Shown here piece after piece: positions 1-11,445 of a stretch of DNA of 64,000 nucleotides. Below the pieces are notes generated by a model, which saw only the letters and a list, made by a program, of their open reading frames with translations, searched no databases and had not been told where the DNA came from. Both the position numbers and the translations under genes were made by a program. This stretch comes from Porogramme epimiltina (lineage: Eukaryota; Basidiomycota; Agaricomycetes; Polyporales; Polyporaceae), in assembly GCA_900155495.1 (NCBI GenBank), contig FTLJ01000050.1, positions 1 through 64,000 of the forward strand. Reading direction: 5' to 3'. Every line of letters starts with the position of its first letter. Position 1 is the first letter of the stretch.

Positions 1-868
1 CCCCCCCCGTCCTCCCACCTTTCTCCCGCGACGCGTGGCCGCACCTGAGCCCGAGCCTCCGCGCCACGACGCCTCGCGGCACCTCCCCCATCACTCCCCC
101 AATTCGCCCTCCTGCCACCGCGTTCCAGACCCGCAGGCTGGGCCTCCCTCCACCGCACCACACACCGCACCGCGCACGCCGAGTGCTGACCGCCGCGCCC
201 TCTTTTTCCGTCCGTTTACAGAGCCCGACAGCGTCGTGACGACCCAATGAGCCCGCGCGCCACCGCGCGGCACGAATTCTGATCGCGGAAAACGCGCGAG
301 CTCGAGAGGGGAAATTCTGGGACGGAGGGGAATCTGGGATCTGGGGGTTCCACGGACTACTACTACTGCAGGATACCGCTACCGCATGTGCCATTAGCTG
401 TTGTACCACCACGTCGGGGCTCGAAGGGGTGTGTAGCCTAGGAGTGTATTGTCGTTGTTGTTCCTTGGGCGTCGGCGCCGCGCCGAGGTGATGCATATAC
501 CCCCTTTTTTCACGTCCGGGTTCCTTATCGCGATCGATGATAATTGGAAGGTTCACTTCGCGTCCATGCAAGACGCGCACGATGGCGCGATTGATTGGGC
601 GCGGTGGGAGGATGATGCATCGGGAATCCAGACGGCCGTGAGGGTATCGCGTAAAAAGAAGAGGGGGTTCGTAACGGGTCGTGCACAAAGGATACAATAC
701 GAGACGCGAGTCGCCGCCGTAAGAGGGTCATAACGATAATAGAACCAGCGAAGGGAACGTTCCGGGGTATAGCGAGCGGGCACACTTATCTCGCCCGAGG
801 CCCGTCGTGTCCGTCCACGCTCGGGGTCCAGCGAGCGAGTGGTGTTAGAGTGGGAGGACGGGGCGCGT
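1..868. other. No supported gene
   Basis: The first 340 bases are C-rich and simple in composition, and the rest is mixed. Short open frames exist on both strands, but none has a convincing start, splice sites or protein-like composition. The stretch lies beyond the 3' end of the minus-strand gene at 869-2817, so it may hold its 3' untranslated region and part of an unseen neighbour. Confidence 0.5.
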
Positions 869-2817
869 TCAAGCAGCCACCGCGATGGCCTTCCCCACGC
901 GTGCGCTGCCCTCTACGGCTTTCGCAAGCACCTCAGAGGTCGGCGGCGTGGGCGGCGTGACAGTCAACCCCGGGACGTCGTCATCCTCTACCGCCTCCGG
1001 GGCGGCCCCCACGCGCGCCGCGGCGTCGACCGTCTCCGGAGAGAGGAAGAGCGGCCCCACGGTCGGGCTCGGGAGGGGAGGCGTGAGCAGGAGCGGTGCG
1101 TCACCGGGCTGCTTGGGGACGGTGGGGACGGCAGGCGGCGCGGGGGTGCCCTCTTCTCCGTCTCCGTCTCCGCTGCCGCCGCCAGGGACGGCGGCGTCGT
1201 CGGAAGTCGGCGGAGGGAAGTCCCACGGGCGCGGGACGAGCGCGGCGGGCATGAGCCACGTCGCGGCGCACACGACGCCCTGGCCCTTGTCCTGCTCGCG
1301 GATCGCGTTGAACTCGCCGTCGATGTACTGGGAGATGTACCGCACGAAGGGCATGAGCTCCCGGACGCCGCCGTTCGCGACTGACAGCGCCGTGAGGAAG
1401 TTGACCACCGTGTGCGCGATCGAGGGGACGTTCTGCGGTCGGCTATTCAGCCGGCGGGACAGACATGGTGCAATAAAATCCACTTACGCCCAAGAACTTC
1501 ACGGATGGCTCAGGAATAGCCACTTCCAGACCCCACCAATCTGCAAACGAAGTAAACCCATTCAGAAAATAGAATGGAAGAAACGACGGCTCACTCACAG
1601 GTGATGACGGACATGCGGTCGAGGGGCGGGTGCACACCGTCATGGGACGGAAGAACGGCCTTGCCCGTAGCATACCCCAATGCCATCAGCTGTGGTGTAA
1701 TTTGCTCTACTCCGTTGATGACCGCTTTAGCCGTTGGGAGAGCACCGCTGAGCAGCCCTGGAGCATCCGCGGGCTGCCCGAGACCAAGATCCGGCGCCGT
1801 GAGGAGACTGACGACATCGAGCCCCTCGAGAACGGCCTTGAGTTTCTCGAACGACGTCGTCGTGACGCTCGCAATCCCATCCACCACGCTCGTGGTCTCC
1901 ACGCCGCTCTCCTCCACCTTCGGCAGCGCCTCGGACGATGCCGCCGCGGGCCCGGGGGTGGCGGCGACCCTGTCCAGCCGCGCAAAGTGCTTCGCGTGCG
2001 CCTCCGCGTCCGCGCACGGCAGGCACACCGCGTGGATGGGCCCGCGCGCGAGCGCCCGGATCTCCTCCCCCGCCGCGGTCTTGCCCACGACGACCGGGAC
2101 GTCCGAGCTCGGCAGCTGGCGGAGCTGCGCGATGACCCGGCCCGCCGCGCGCGGCTCGAGCAGCTCCGCCTTCACCTTGCGCGCGCGCTGCGCGGGCGAC
2201 GCCGACGCCGCGGCGCCCAAGCCCACGCCCATGCCCGCCCCCGCGGCGGCGATGGTGATCGACACCTTGGAGCGCTTCGGCGGGGCCGCGGGCGACGGCG
2301 CGGCGAACGGGCCGACGATCAGCTCGCGCACGACCAGCGCGGACTCGTGCGCGCGCTTCTCCGACCGCGTCTGCAGGATCTTGTGCTCGACGAACTCCTG
2401 CCGGGCCGTGGCCTCCTTGGCGGCTTCCCCGAGGCGGGACAGAACTCCGGGCTTGCGGTCGTACGCGCCCTTGGTTTGCACCAGGTTGCGGAAGGAAAAG
2501 CGTTTCTGCGCGAAAGGCTTTGGCGTCTCATGGCTCGTTTCGGAGGCTGCGGGGGGCACAGGCAAAGGCTCTGGGGCAGGTCCGGGATCCGAGTATGCGC
2601 TGTCGGAGGACTGTGTAGAAGCCTGCACGGAGATAGCGGCGGGCGGCTCTATAGCGCCTTGGGAGGCTGCGCTTGCGTTGCTGGGTGGGGAGGTGGGAGT
2701 GGAACTAGAATGAGAACCTGTCGCTGCAGACTTGACATCCACCACTGCCTTTCCCTCCTTCGGCACAGGTAAGACATCCTTCGACTTGCGTGCGGCAGAC
2801 AAGATGCCAAACGCCAT
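869..2817 (-). CDS. Conserved-looking protein of unknown function, 3 exons
   Basis: I do not recognise the family. The model starts at ATG 2817 (MAFGILSAARK...) and has exons 2817-1599, 1540-1488 and 1432-869, with consensus donors (gtgagt, gtaagt) and CAG acceptors. It totals 611 aa in one frame. The first exon is Ser/Ala/Pro-rich and basic, with a stretch on exon 1 that resembles a packed domain (RVIAQLRQLPSSDVPVVVG). The small middle exon joins it to a compact C-terminal segment (VNFLTALSVANGGVRELMPF, then QYIDGEFNAIREQDKGQG) that has the look of a helical domain, before a Pro/Gly-rich tail. No signal peptide or clear membrane segment is seen. The exon joins are the strongest evidence that it is real. 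The function is unknown. Confidence 0.7.
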
Positions 2818-3797
2818 GTTGGATCGTGCAAGGAGAAGCCGGGCGAACAGGATGGAGATCTGGCTAGTAGCCTGAAGGGAGGATGGGGGCGCGGATCTCC
2901 CGCACCGGCCCCGCAGCGCAGTTTATATGTGGTGCCGCCTACAAGTCACCGCGTCGGACGGAGAGAGGAGAGGAACGGGCAGCCTTAGCGAGGAGAGCGG
3001 AGAGGTAGAAGGATGGCCTGAGGCCGAGAGAGACGATAGCGGGTCGCTCGGTCGCCGAACTTCTCAGGTCGTCACTTCTGGCTCGGCCCAACAGTACGTC
3101 ACGATCACGTGGCCTTTCCCGTTGTGGCGTCACTCTCCGCTCCGTCTGCGGTCGACTAACCGTTGGTCCGCAGTATGACGGCGCCCGTTGCCTTCACGGT
3201 GCCGTTTGGTGACTACTGACGAGTTATTTCACAATTTGATCACATTTGACGGGGACAAGGGGAGAGGAGTTTCTATAGAGAGCAATCCTACTACTACCTA
3301 CCATCTACTGGGGGTTATTCTTCCAGAAAGTAACAGGCAAGCAACAATGTTCGCAGGTCAACATAACACAATTTCGTTGTAGCGAAGCAAAATAAACAAA
3401 ACCGGACCGTAACAGGGACGGCCGCTACGAGGCGAAATGTGAACGATCAATAAACATGTAAATGCAAGCAAGACAGAACAAGGGCCAAGATAGAGAATGC
3501 CGCAGGGCGGGGAATGCGTGCGATGGATTATTACAGATGGTGTACACACACGTGGCTCCCCCCTTGGCGACGCGTCCAATGGTCAACATCAACGGTGGTG
3601 GTACGGTGTATGCAAGTAAAAGATGAACAACAAAAGGAGTTATGAAGCAGGAGCAAAAGCCAGGCGTCGTGACCTCGTCGTGATGGTCGTGAGTGATAGT
3701 TAGTCGAACTTATGTCGTCAGTTGGCGAAGCAGTAACGTAGATCCAGCAGTACACTTTCTTCCTCTTCTTCATCCACACTCCTAGGCTCCAAGATGC
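2818..3797. other. Intergenic region between two minus-strand genes
   Basis: This stretch holds the promoter and 5' leader of the 2817-869 gene and the 3' untranslated region of the 7514-3798 gene. No coding exon is supported. Confidence 0.5.
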
Positions 3798-6700
3798 TCA
3801 GGCCATGTCCTCCCAGTTCGGCCGCGGCGCTCCGATAGAGAGCTTGCCCATGATCTTGCGCTGGCGAAGGTTCTTCACCTCGGTGCTAATCAGGTCTCGC
3901 AGGCGCTCGAGGTCGAGCGAGCGCTCCGCACGTGAGCCCATGAGCAGGTTCCGCCAAATGCCCGCCGCGGCGACTGAGTTTTCGATCGGGAGCTGCATCG
4001 GACGGTGCAACCGCACCATCTTCTGCATGAGGTGGTCCGGGCTCGGGTAAATCGCATCGGGCCACGCGATGCGGATAGCGAACCACCATCCGAGAGGCTG
4101 TCATATCAGGTCAACACAGAGCATGTCGCGGGAGCCTAACAATAGCACTCACGCGACCGTCAGGGAGGCAACGTTCAGGGTAGGTGTCATAGGTAGTGAG
4201 GGATCCGTCGGGGAGCGAGAAACTGCCGCCACAAGATGAGCCACAGCGAATACGGAACCTGCATAACCATTACTCACCGATGCACCACCCAATGGTTTTC
4301 GTCGTTCCTGTGCTTGGCAAGCACGATCAACAGCCTCGGGATGCCCTCGAGCCCGAACGGCGCCCACAGCTCGCGCAGCATCCCACACGCGTCGCCGTGC
4401 CTGCCGTTGTACACCGCGGTGCTGATCGCGTCCGCCATATTCGGGGGAACGAACAGCCGGTCGACGCGTCCCGGTGGGCTGTCCGTCATCTTCGCGCGCA
4501 CATATCGCTTGTACGTCTGTGTGGACCAGATGCTCAACGCGATCTCGTCGACCTGCATCCCCCGCGAGCACGAGTTGACCGCGTTGTCCAGCTCGCCCAT
4601 CGGCCATACGATGGCCCAGCTCAACAGCCGCTGGTGGATCCGCTGCCACGGTGGTAACATCTGTCGCTCTCCATAGCCGTCTTGCTGCCACACCGGGGGT
4701 CCATGGTCGAGCGGGACCATCTCCTGTTGAGGAAGGGGAGGGAGCGGTGGCGACGGGCCACGCGTGTAGCCGGTTGCGCCGTCTGGAATCTCGGGGAGGC
4801 CAGACTCAGTGATAGCTGCCTGAGCGTCTCCGTCCTCATCGTCGTACTCGCCGCCATCGTCGCGCGCGAGCTCCCATGTCTTGTGTGTAGCGACAGACTG
4901 ACTACCAGTAGGTTTGAGACGGAGCTTGTACAACTCCTGCTCGAGGTACTGTTGGCCAGGCGAGTTCTCCCGATCGTGAGCCATGTAGTCACTCTCCAGG
5001 CCACGGGTGTCCGCATCGGTAGGGGCGAAATGGTGTTCGTCCTCGTCCTCGTAGACGTCTTCCTCGGGGATAGCGCCGTGCATAGATCCATCGTGATGGT
5101 GCATCGAGCCATGGAGTGTGTGGATATGTGTGGAATCCCGGGGCATGTCCGTTTCGCCAGGCTGATACATCGACTCGTCACCAGTAGGATGCTGGTGGAG
5201 ATCGTGGGTGTAGCCATCGCCATTCATTTCCGAGGTAGGGTAGTGTTGGTGACCATTAGGGTACTGACCCCGCTCAGACACGAAGGAACCGCCACCGCGA
5301 GAGGACCGCAAGCTCTTCTCGATCTTGGGGGCGAGGTCGTCGATACGATTCTGCATGTTGATGAATCCCTGCAGAAGCTCCTTCGCCCATTCCGGAGGCT
5401 CTTGGTTCGGACCAAGCTGGGACCGGGCTTTGGAGCTAGCGCCAGTCAACGCAGCAGTAAGGTGGAATGAAGGATCGTGATCATGATACGACTTGCGGTA
5501 GGCCTTGATAGACTGCATTCCAACCCTAACTCAGCATCCCGAATGACGGCAGCATAATATATCTCACATCAGTGTCGTATTTCATGCCCAATTTCTTTAC
5601 CCTCGCCCGAACCGCCTTCCGGACCGCCTTCTTGACGGGCTCACCCATCGGTTCGTCCAAAGCGTGCAGGAGCTGGCATAGTTCCAGGTCGTGGAAGTGG
5701 GAGTTCTGGACCTCAGGCTCCAGCATCGACGGCGCCATCGTAGAGAGAGCGAATGATGTCCGCGTCATGGGGTCAGCGCCGAGCACGCTCTGCACCAAAC
5801 GCTGCTCTTCAGGGCTGAGACCGAGGTGATCTGGCGTTCCCACGCGAGAGGGAGTGGGGGTCGAATCAGGATCGTGCGTGGGGTGCTTCGAGCGAGCAGG
5901 TGACATCGGTGGGGCGGCGGAGCGCATGGCTTCTGTGGCTGCCACACTGCGCTCCCGGGGGATTGAAGCAGCCTGGCTGCGAGGGGACATTGGGGCCTGA
6001 GATCGAACTATTCGCATCCGCCGTCAGTGAGATATGTAGGATGAACCGCATGGGGGTCACTCACCGCCGCTCTGAGACTTAGCATAGCTCGTGCCACCAG
6101 AACCTCGCCCGTTCACCTCGGTCGTGCTCTTCACTGACTTCGACGGCTTGTGCGACGACTGGCGCTCGCTCCGCTCAGCCTCCCGTGCGAGCCGTTCTTC
6201 CCTCTCCCGCGCCTCCCGCTCCTGCTGCTCGCGCGCTTGTTGCTCCAGAAGCTGCTGCTGCTGGCGTAGGCGGCGGCCGCCCGCTTGTGACGCAGACTCA
6301 GATGGGGCAATCGAGTACGCCTTCGTCGTCCTCTGTCCATCGTCGACGGCAGATTCTGGAAGAGGTGGATATACCGTTCCTGTGCGTGTCTTCTGTGTGT
6401 TCCGCGACTTCACAGACTGATTCTGGGACGCGGACGTTCGGGGAGACCAAGGGCGCTCTGGTGCACCACCAGCGGCTGTGCCGGTTCGTGTGGGGGATAG
6501 CGCGCGCGCGGCAGACTTGGGTGAGAGAAGCTGCGTAACGGTGTCAGGACATGGCTGATCGCAGTCTTAGATAGCAAACGTACCCCGTTGTCAGCCTGAG
6601 AGGTTGCTTTATGGGACGCTCTAGTAGAAGCTGCTTGGCGACTCCTAGTGCCGACACCACTGGGTGCACCTCCCAAGCCGGTGATTCCAGCCGGCGCCAT

Positions 6701-7514
6701 GCCCCATTGCTACATGACGTCAGGACGACGAAGCTGACATAGATACAGAACACAATACCTGGAAAGGGTTTGGGTGACTTTCAGTGGGGGAACCGGGGGC
6801 ACCCAGTGTTGTTTCAGGAAGGGGGACTGCTGCGGCTTTTGAAGGGCTCGCCTACAACAATGTGGGCGTCGTCTCGAGAAGTTGGTAGCATGGGAAATTA
6901 AGAACGTACAACAGCATTCCGTCCGTTAAAGCTCTCCCGCGGGAGGGGGCCGAAATTGCCAAAAGAGGAGCCAAAGGATTCGAACTTGGGGCCTGGCGGG
7001 TCGTCAGGACCGGGCTCGTGTTCGGGCTGGTGTGTTGTTGAGAAACAAACCGAAGGAATGTAGAGTGCACAACTCACAATACCGGTAGTGTGAATAGGGA
7101 TAGTCCGCCCAAGCTCAGAAGGGTGCTCCTGGATGTCAGACCTAATGTCTTCACCATTCTCTCCGTCTGCCAAGTGCTCCAGCTGCCGGACGCTACTCGC
7201 GGCCTTGCTTTTGGGACGGGGGGAGCGGAGCACCTCTGAGCCCACGGCGCTAGAGCCGTCGTTCTCGGGTGGGGTCATCTCCATTCCATGAAGGTACAAG
7301 AGGACTGGGGGGAGGTGTGACAATGAGTTTGCGAGCCGGAATCCGAACAGGTTTGATCATACCCTTCTCGTTAGAAGCTGCGTAATTACGGGGGGCATGA
7401 GCGCACTGCAATGATGAGGACAGAGAAGACACGAGGCGCACCGGGCGTACTAGAACGCATCATGAGCGTGTGCAGGCTGCCATTTGGGTTGTTGGCACCT
7501 CCCACGGCAGACAT
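3798..7514 (-). CDS. Large low-complexity protein of unknown function, about 10 exons
   Basis: I do not recognise the family. The model is: 7514-7433, 7377-7078, 7026-6910, 6851-6759, 6709-6584, 6530-6065, 6007-5568, 5512-4278, 4222-4153 and 4097-3798, about 1,070 aa. From exon 3 on, every junction is GT-AG and the frame is unbroken. The N-terminal half is Ser/Pro-rich. The sixth exon encodes a Gln/Glu/Arg coiled-coil-like run (REQQEREAREREERLAREAE). A later acidic, His-rich linker (MHHHDGSMHG) precedes a conserved-looking globular C terminus rich in Trp and Leu (GWWFAIRIAWPDAIYP). The first ATG chosen (MSAVGGANN...) is provisional. Within exon 2, near 7260-7305, the frame before and after does not agree by one base: either a further intron is missed or the C-run there carries an indel. 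It could act as a scaffold, but nothing in the sequence names a role. Confidence 0.6.
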
Positions 7515-7940
7515 GGCTCGAAAGTGATGGTATAGGGATGAGGAATGGGTGACGAGGGTGCGGAGAAAGAGGATAAAGATACAGCGGACGATAAGGTATC
7601 CAGACGAGAAACAGAGCGGAGGAGTGAGGTCACACAGCGGAGGGGAATATGAAGCGGGCGCAGAGTTTGTTGCCTTGAGGCACTCGCATGTTCGACTTTC
7701 TGTTGTCAGCTGTTTGTGATCGCCCGGCGCCTCCTCCCTCTCGCGGGAGCTTCCCGCTCTGGTCGCCCTTGCTCTCTCCTGCCAGGTTTTACCGACTGCA
7801 CTCACCGACGCTCGTCATGATCGTCGGTGATTGACTGTAGATACATATGTGGCCGGCGGTGTCGACCGATCGCATCGCAGCCAAATATGGGTTCCGATCA
7901 TCTGCATTCCAGCTGAAACAACACAATCCTAATACGCCTC
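7515..7940. other. Intergenic region, head-to-head with the next model
   Basis: This is probable promoter DNA for the minus-strand gene ending at 7514, and possibly for the plus-strand model starting near 7941. An upstream ATG at about 7817 followed by a gtgagt donor could be an alternative first exon of the minus-strand gene. Nothing else is supported. Confidence 0.35.
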
Positions 7941-8921
7941 AACTCTAGTAGGGTTTTTCAAGCACTCCGTCAACCTCAGCTCTAGCCATTTCACGCACTC
8001 CGTGCAACCTGTGGCTAGCATTGAAGACTTCTCCGTTGAGACCTTGACGTGGGAGATGGTCCCATTCTGGGACGCGTACTGGTCATGGCTCGCTACACGG
8101 GGTGACAAACTACACAAGCTCCAATATGTGATACGCCGACCAGGATTCCTCCCGCCCACTCGACTACAGCATCTTCACTTTACACTATTCGTGCACCCGA
8201 CGATGTTCTTTCTGGAGGACCCATGGCACCCAAAGTGAGTCTCGCCTCTTTGTGGACTTGTCACAGCCTATGTGTATACCAGTATAAACTTGCGTCAGCA
8301 CGGGACCACTCAGTCGAGACGTGCGTAGGTCACGACCTGCTTCGCTGCGGATAGTTATCGAACGGGAGGCTTCTGGGGGTTATTGTCCCGGTAGCTATCT
8401 GGGTCTCTCCGTACAATTTCGCTTTCGCCCTAACTATACCACGGTAAGCACATCGTCGTATTTTATAGATGTCTAGGCTCACGTATCGATAGGTAGATCA
8501 CCGGCCACTGTTCGACAACGACGGATACTGTGGGTCAGACAACTATGTCTATGCACGAAGTCATTGCAGCCCGTGAAGTCATCTTTTTTCGAAGAAAACA
8601 AGACCTCACATTCATTGCGGGGGTGATCGTTTTGGCATTCATTGCCCGTGTACCCGCCAGGTTAGCTATAGGATATCAATAACCTTAACGCCATCGTCAA
8701 CTTCTACCACCTTGGATGTTGTGGACAGGAGTCCAAAGCCAAGTTGTGCCAGCACCTACGTCGTTCCTACGTTGCGTATGCCTTCGTTGACCACAACCTT
8801 GCGATACAGTGGCCCCCGGATACCTGTCAAGAATTACCGTATCCGACTGGGCACTGTGCTACTTGTCGGCTCGGCATATCGTGCCCCCGACTTAGTTTTA
8901 GGTCTAAATACAACGCATTGA
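7941..8921 (+). CDS. Unrecognised spliced gene model, 5' end unknown
   Basis: Four exons can be joined in one frame by GT-AG introns: about 7941-8234, 8299-8443, 8497-8660 and 8729-8921 (stop TGA). The first exon reads as ordinary protein (ETLTWEMVPFWDAYWSWLAT, then LHFTLFVHPTMFFLEDPW), and the third contains a hydrophobic stretch (FIAGVIVLAFIARV). No start codon lies in the open part of exon 1, so a first exon upstream is missing or the gene is a fragment. I recognise no family. It lies just upstream of duplicated copy A but is not part of the copy B segment. A decayed gene is the main alternative. Confidence 0.35.
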
Positions 8922-9026
8922 CATCCTATATCTGTTGTCTCTGAAATCTATTGCGACCCTATATGAGCGTGAGTGAGCAGTACTCTGTAAGAACTTGACA
9001 CTGATGTTTGTACCAAGTGGCAACTG

Positions 9027-9218
9027 ATGTCAATGGTCCCATTCTTGGCATTCCTTTTCGACAAGATGACGCACCGTATAATCACTCCACCCCTCACCGC
9101 CGAAGATGCCTTTCGTTTCGTAGAATGGGTAAAAATCGGCATCCCCGACGTAGACCTGCGCACAGCCATCAAATTTACGAACGAGCCGTGGAGGCCTGGG
9201 TCCACCGGGATTCACTAG
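9027..9218 (+). pseudogene. Possible relic C-terminal exon inside copy A
   Basis: A 63-codon open frame here has ordinary protein composition (TAEDAFRFVEWVKIGIPDVD), and ends at a TAG. The start, an ATG at 9027, is not well placed for a gene of its own. A possible acceptor lies just upstream (accaag at about 9014). The corresponding part of copy B (about 50030-50190) keeps recognisable similarity but carries stops and frame-changing indels. This suggests the remnant of a neighbouring gene caught in the duplication. No family is recognised. Confidence 0.3.
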
Positions 9219-9618
9219 AATCTTCTTTCGTCCCGATTCTGCGACAGCCGGAGCGACTATATGTCCCCGCTATCCTCTTATTGGGAGAGGCTGCTGGGAT
9301 ATATCGCTTCATCCGACATCGAATGAAAGGCCTTGTATCTCATCCGACGTGTGCTTCATGTTTCAGTGCTCTGACACTCATGTCTATCTTCCAGTTGCTG
9401 AATATATGTGAAGAACACGGTAGCAATTGTGTCGCAACACGTCTTGACAATGTTATCCACATGCTGTATGCCGCACGCTCTTCAAGTGCCATGTGAAGAG
9501 AATCGGCCCCTCCGGCAGCTCACCCAATTACCACCTCTCGTCTTTGGCGGGAACCGAGTATGGCTCACGATCGTCCCGTCGGCCTCTCCCACTGCCCGCC
9601 CCATGCCCGCCCCCATGG

Positions 9619-9624
9619 TATAAA
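9619..9624 (+). promoter_or_regulatory. TATA box of acidic-protein gene, copy A
   Basis: TATAAA occurs in the context ccatggtataaattcc, 102 bases upstream of the ATG at 9721, followed by a C/T-rich stretch typical of fungal initiation regions. The same element in the same context is kept in copy B. Confidence 0.6.
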
Positions 9625-9720
9625 TTCCCTGCCCTCTCTGTTCAACCCCATCTATCGTCTTGCCTTCGCGCTACCATCATCTCGACACTTCGACCTCCAC
9701 CACAGCCCACTCCGCCCACC

Positions 9721-10065
9721 ATGCACACCTCCATGTGTATCGACATCGACCCTATCGACATGCTCGTAGCCAGTCTACGAGCCCTCACCATCCACGACGA
9801 CCTCATGGATATCGACATCCTCACCGACGACGACGTGCTCATGTCCGACGCCTCGAAGTTCGTCGAGGAGACCCTGGACGACCCTATGGACGGCAGCTTC
9901 TTGGAATCGGCCGACGAAGACCCCATGGAGATCGACGACGAGGACTGCCCGATGTACTGTTTAGAAGACGACATCGAGAAGCTGGTCCCTGCGTTGCACC
10001 GGCTGGCGATTCGAGGGAAGACTCGACGCCCCCGTCGTGCGCGCCTGGTGTGGTCCGGCACCTAG
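9721..10065 (+). CDS. Small acidic protein, copy A (114 aa), unknown function
   Basis: The ATG at 9721 sits in a good context (caccATG) after a TATA box and gives 114 aa ending at a TAG. The protein is dominated by Asp, Glu and Met (runs such as DDLMDIDILTDDD, DEDPMEIDDED) with two Cys pairs, then switches to a very basic C terminus (RGKTRRPRRARLVW). An ORF upstream of the ATG is also open in frame but is unlikely to be translated. Copy B at 50675-51019 has the same length and differs by six substitutions. I recognise no domain; an acidic-then-basic layout could suit a nucleic-acid or histone-binding factor, but that is a guess. The frame may extend downstream by splicing out the TAG (donor at CTG|gtgtgg or nearby). 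Confidence 0.6.
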   Translation: MHTSMCIDIDPIDMLVASLRALTIHDDLMDIDILTDDDVLMSDASKFVEETLDDPMDGSFLESADEDPMEIDDEDCPMYCLEDDIEKLVPALHRLAIRGKTRRPRRARLVWSGT

Positions 10066-10900
10066 GTCGTCTGCACCGTTCCTGGCCTCGCATTCGAACT
10101 CTGGCTAGGGTTCGGCGGGACTTCTACCTTTGCCCGCTCGGGCGCCGCCCATGTCTATCGACGAGCTCGTCCTAGTTGTCTTCCAGACATCTCGACCCTC
10201 CAGCAGCTGTCCCCATCGACGAGGACCTCGCCTCTCACCGACACTCTTTGGCGGGCAGTTATCAACTTGCTTCCGGCGCTCCTCGACCGGCCTCTCTCAA
10301 CAGTCCCTCCCGTGGCTCAACATCTCAAGAACATCTACCTTTAGCGGACGTCTGGACATCTCTTTCTATCTTGGCGTGCAAGTGCATCACTACTCCCTCG
10401 GTCTCAACATCTCGACAATGCTCCCAACTCTTGGACGGATCATCTCTGGTTCATCTCATCTATCTGCCTCAAGATATCTGCGACGAGGGTCTGGCATATG
10501 CCGACCGTCATATCCTCAAGCCCTCTTCCCGCTCCCGCTTCGCCTGCCCTCCTGGACCTGGACCTGTGCCTCTGGCTTCGGCGTCTCAACTGGCGTCCCG
10601 CCATGAAGCCGCACCGTTCTCCGCGTTCCAGCGACGTCTACAGGTGCGTGAGCGGCATCCAGCCTGCTCAGCATTTCGCTCATCCTCTAACTACAGGTTC
10701 CTCGAAGCCCTACTACTCTTCCTGCGGCGAGTCTCTCTGTGCCTGGCCCCTGTTCTACAGCGTGGACGGTGCACGAGCGAGTGGACGAACTTTACATATA
10801 CCTTCCCGATGCTTATATATACATATATATACCAAACCACACGATATTGTCTGCTACTTTTACTTATACCTAATTACATCCTGACTTCGAAATCACTCTC
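10066..10900 (+). other. Conserved 3' region of copy A with a 53-nt intron
   Basis: The sequence after the acidic-protein stop stays close to copy B. It contains an intron-like unit at 10644-10696 (gtgcgtgag...ctacag). Copy B has one of the same length at 51594-51646. A frame that is open in copy A from about 10176 can be read through that splice into a segment with the same tail in both copies (VPGPCSTAWTVHERVDELYI). In copy B an in-frame TGA interrupts that frame. It is either a further coding exon decayed in copy B or a spliced 3' untranslated region. Confidence 0.4.
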
Positions 10901-10975
10901 CGAGTGCGCTCGCTCAACGCGTCAACGGCCACGCCGAATCCTGCTTTCACGCCGAGTATGATATGTAGCACAAAC

Positions 10976-11445
10976 ACATCTATTCCGGTGGTATACGTCG
11001 CGCCAGCAGACACGACACATAAGCTACAAATAAAGACACAAGCCGCCTAGACATGCCCCGCCGCGACCAAGCGCGGCGGGCCGCGAGCCAGGGACGATCG
11101 TCGAGCTACAGTACAGTACAGTGCAGTGTATCATCGCAGGAGTGGTGCTCGTCCCGAGACCAGGGCATCGCGGTCATTACAGCGCGTAAGCTCATGCATG
11201 ACATGTCTAGAACTTCGCGCGCAGCCTCGCAAGCGAGGCGCGGCGGGCGTTCAAGTGCGAAAAAAAAACGAAAGCGCGAGACGGAAGAGAGCCTGGAGCG
11301 ATACATACCCGATAGCAAAACGAGGAACAGCGAGGCGAGTGGGGACAAACGAAGGCGGGGGGAAACGAGCGAGGGGGGCGTTCGGGCGTGTATGTGCTCC
11401 ATTCGGGGCCCGAGGGTGGTGGGTGATGACCGGTGTCGCTCAGAC
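10976..11445. other. Intergenic, beyond the glycopeptide gene
   Basis: This is the 3' flank of the minus-strand gene ending at 11446. It contains an A-run and a GC-rich end but no supported gene. Confidence 0.4.

Larger units (their letters stand above)
8976..10975 (+). repeat. Duplicated segment, copy A (about 2 kb)
   Basis: By eye this segment aligns along its whole length, in the same orientation, with 49978-51915. Similarity begins at cagtactctgt (8978 and 49979) and fades after the last shared string, ttcgaaatcactct. The first 500 bases are clearly related but diverged, with many indels. From the shared string tgtgaagagaatcgg onward, through the core promoter, the acidic reading frame and most of the 3' region, the copies are nearly identical. 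I saw no terminal inverted repeats or target-site duplication. It could be a segmental gene duplication or an uncharacterised non-autonomous mobile element. Confidence 0.85.

Noticed and set aside
1574..2772. Long plus-strand frames of about 380 codons
   Set aside because: They are antisense shadows of the first exon of the minus-strand gene at 869-2817, which has a good start and consensus introns.
4682..5470. 262-codon plus-strand frame
   Set aside because: It is antisense to the large exon 5512-4278 of the minus-strand gene; its composition is that expected of a complement frame.
9008..9496. 162-codon plus-strand frame in copy A
   Set aside because: It overlaps the better frame 9027-9218, its translation is not protein-like, and it is not kept in copy B.
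8976..10975. LTR retrotransposon or LTR pair formed by copies A and B
   Set aside because: The copies are 41 kb apart with ordinary host genes between them, and no reverse transcriptase, integrase, primer-binding site or terminal TG...CA was seen.
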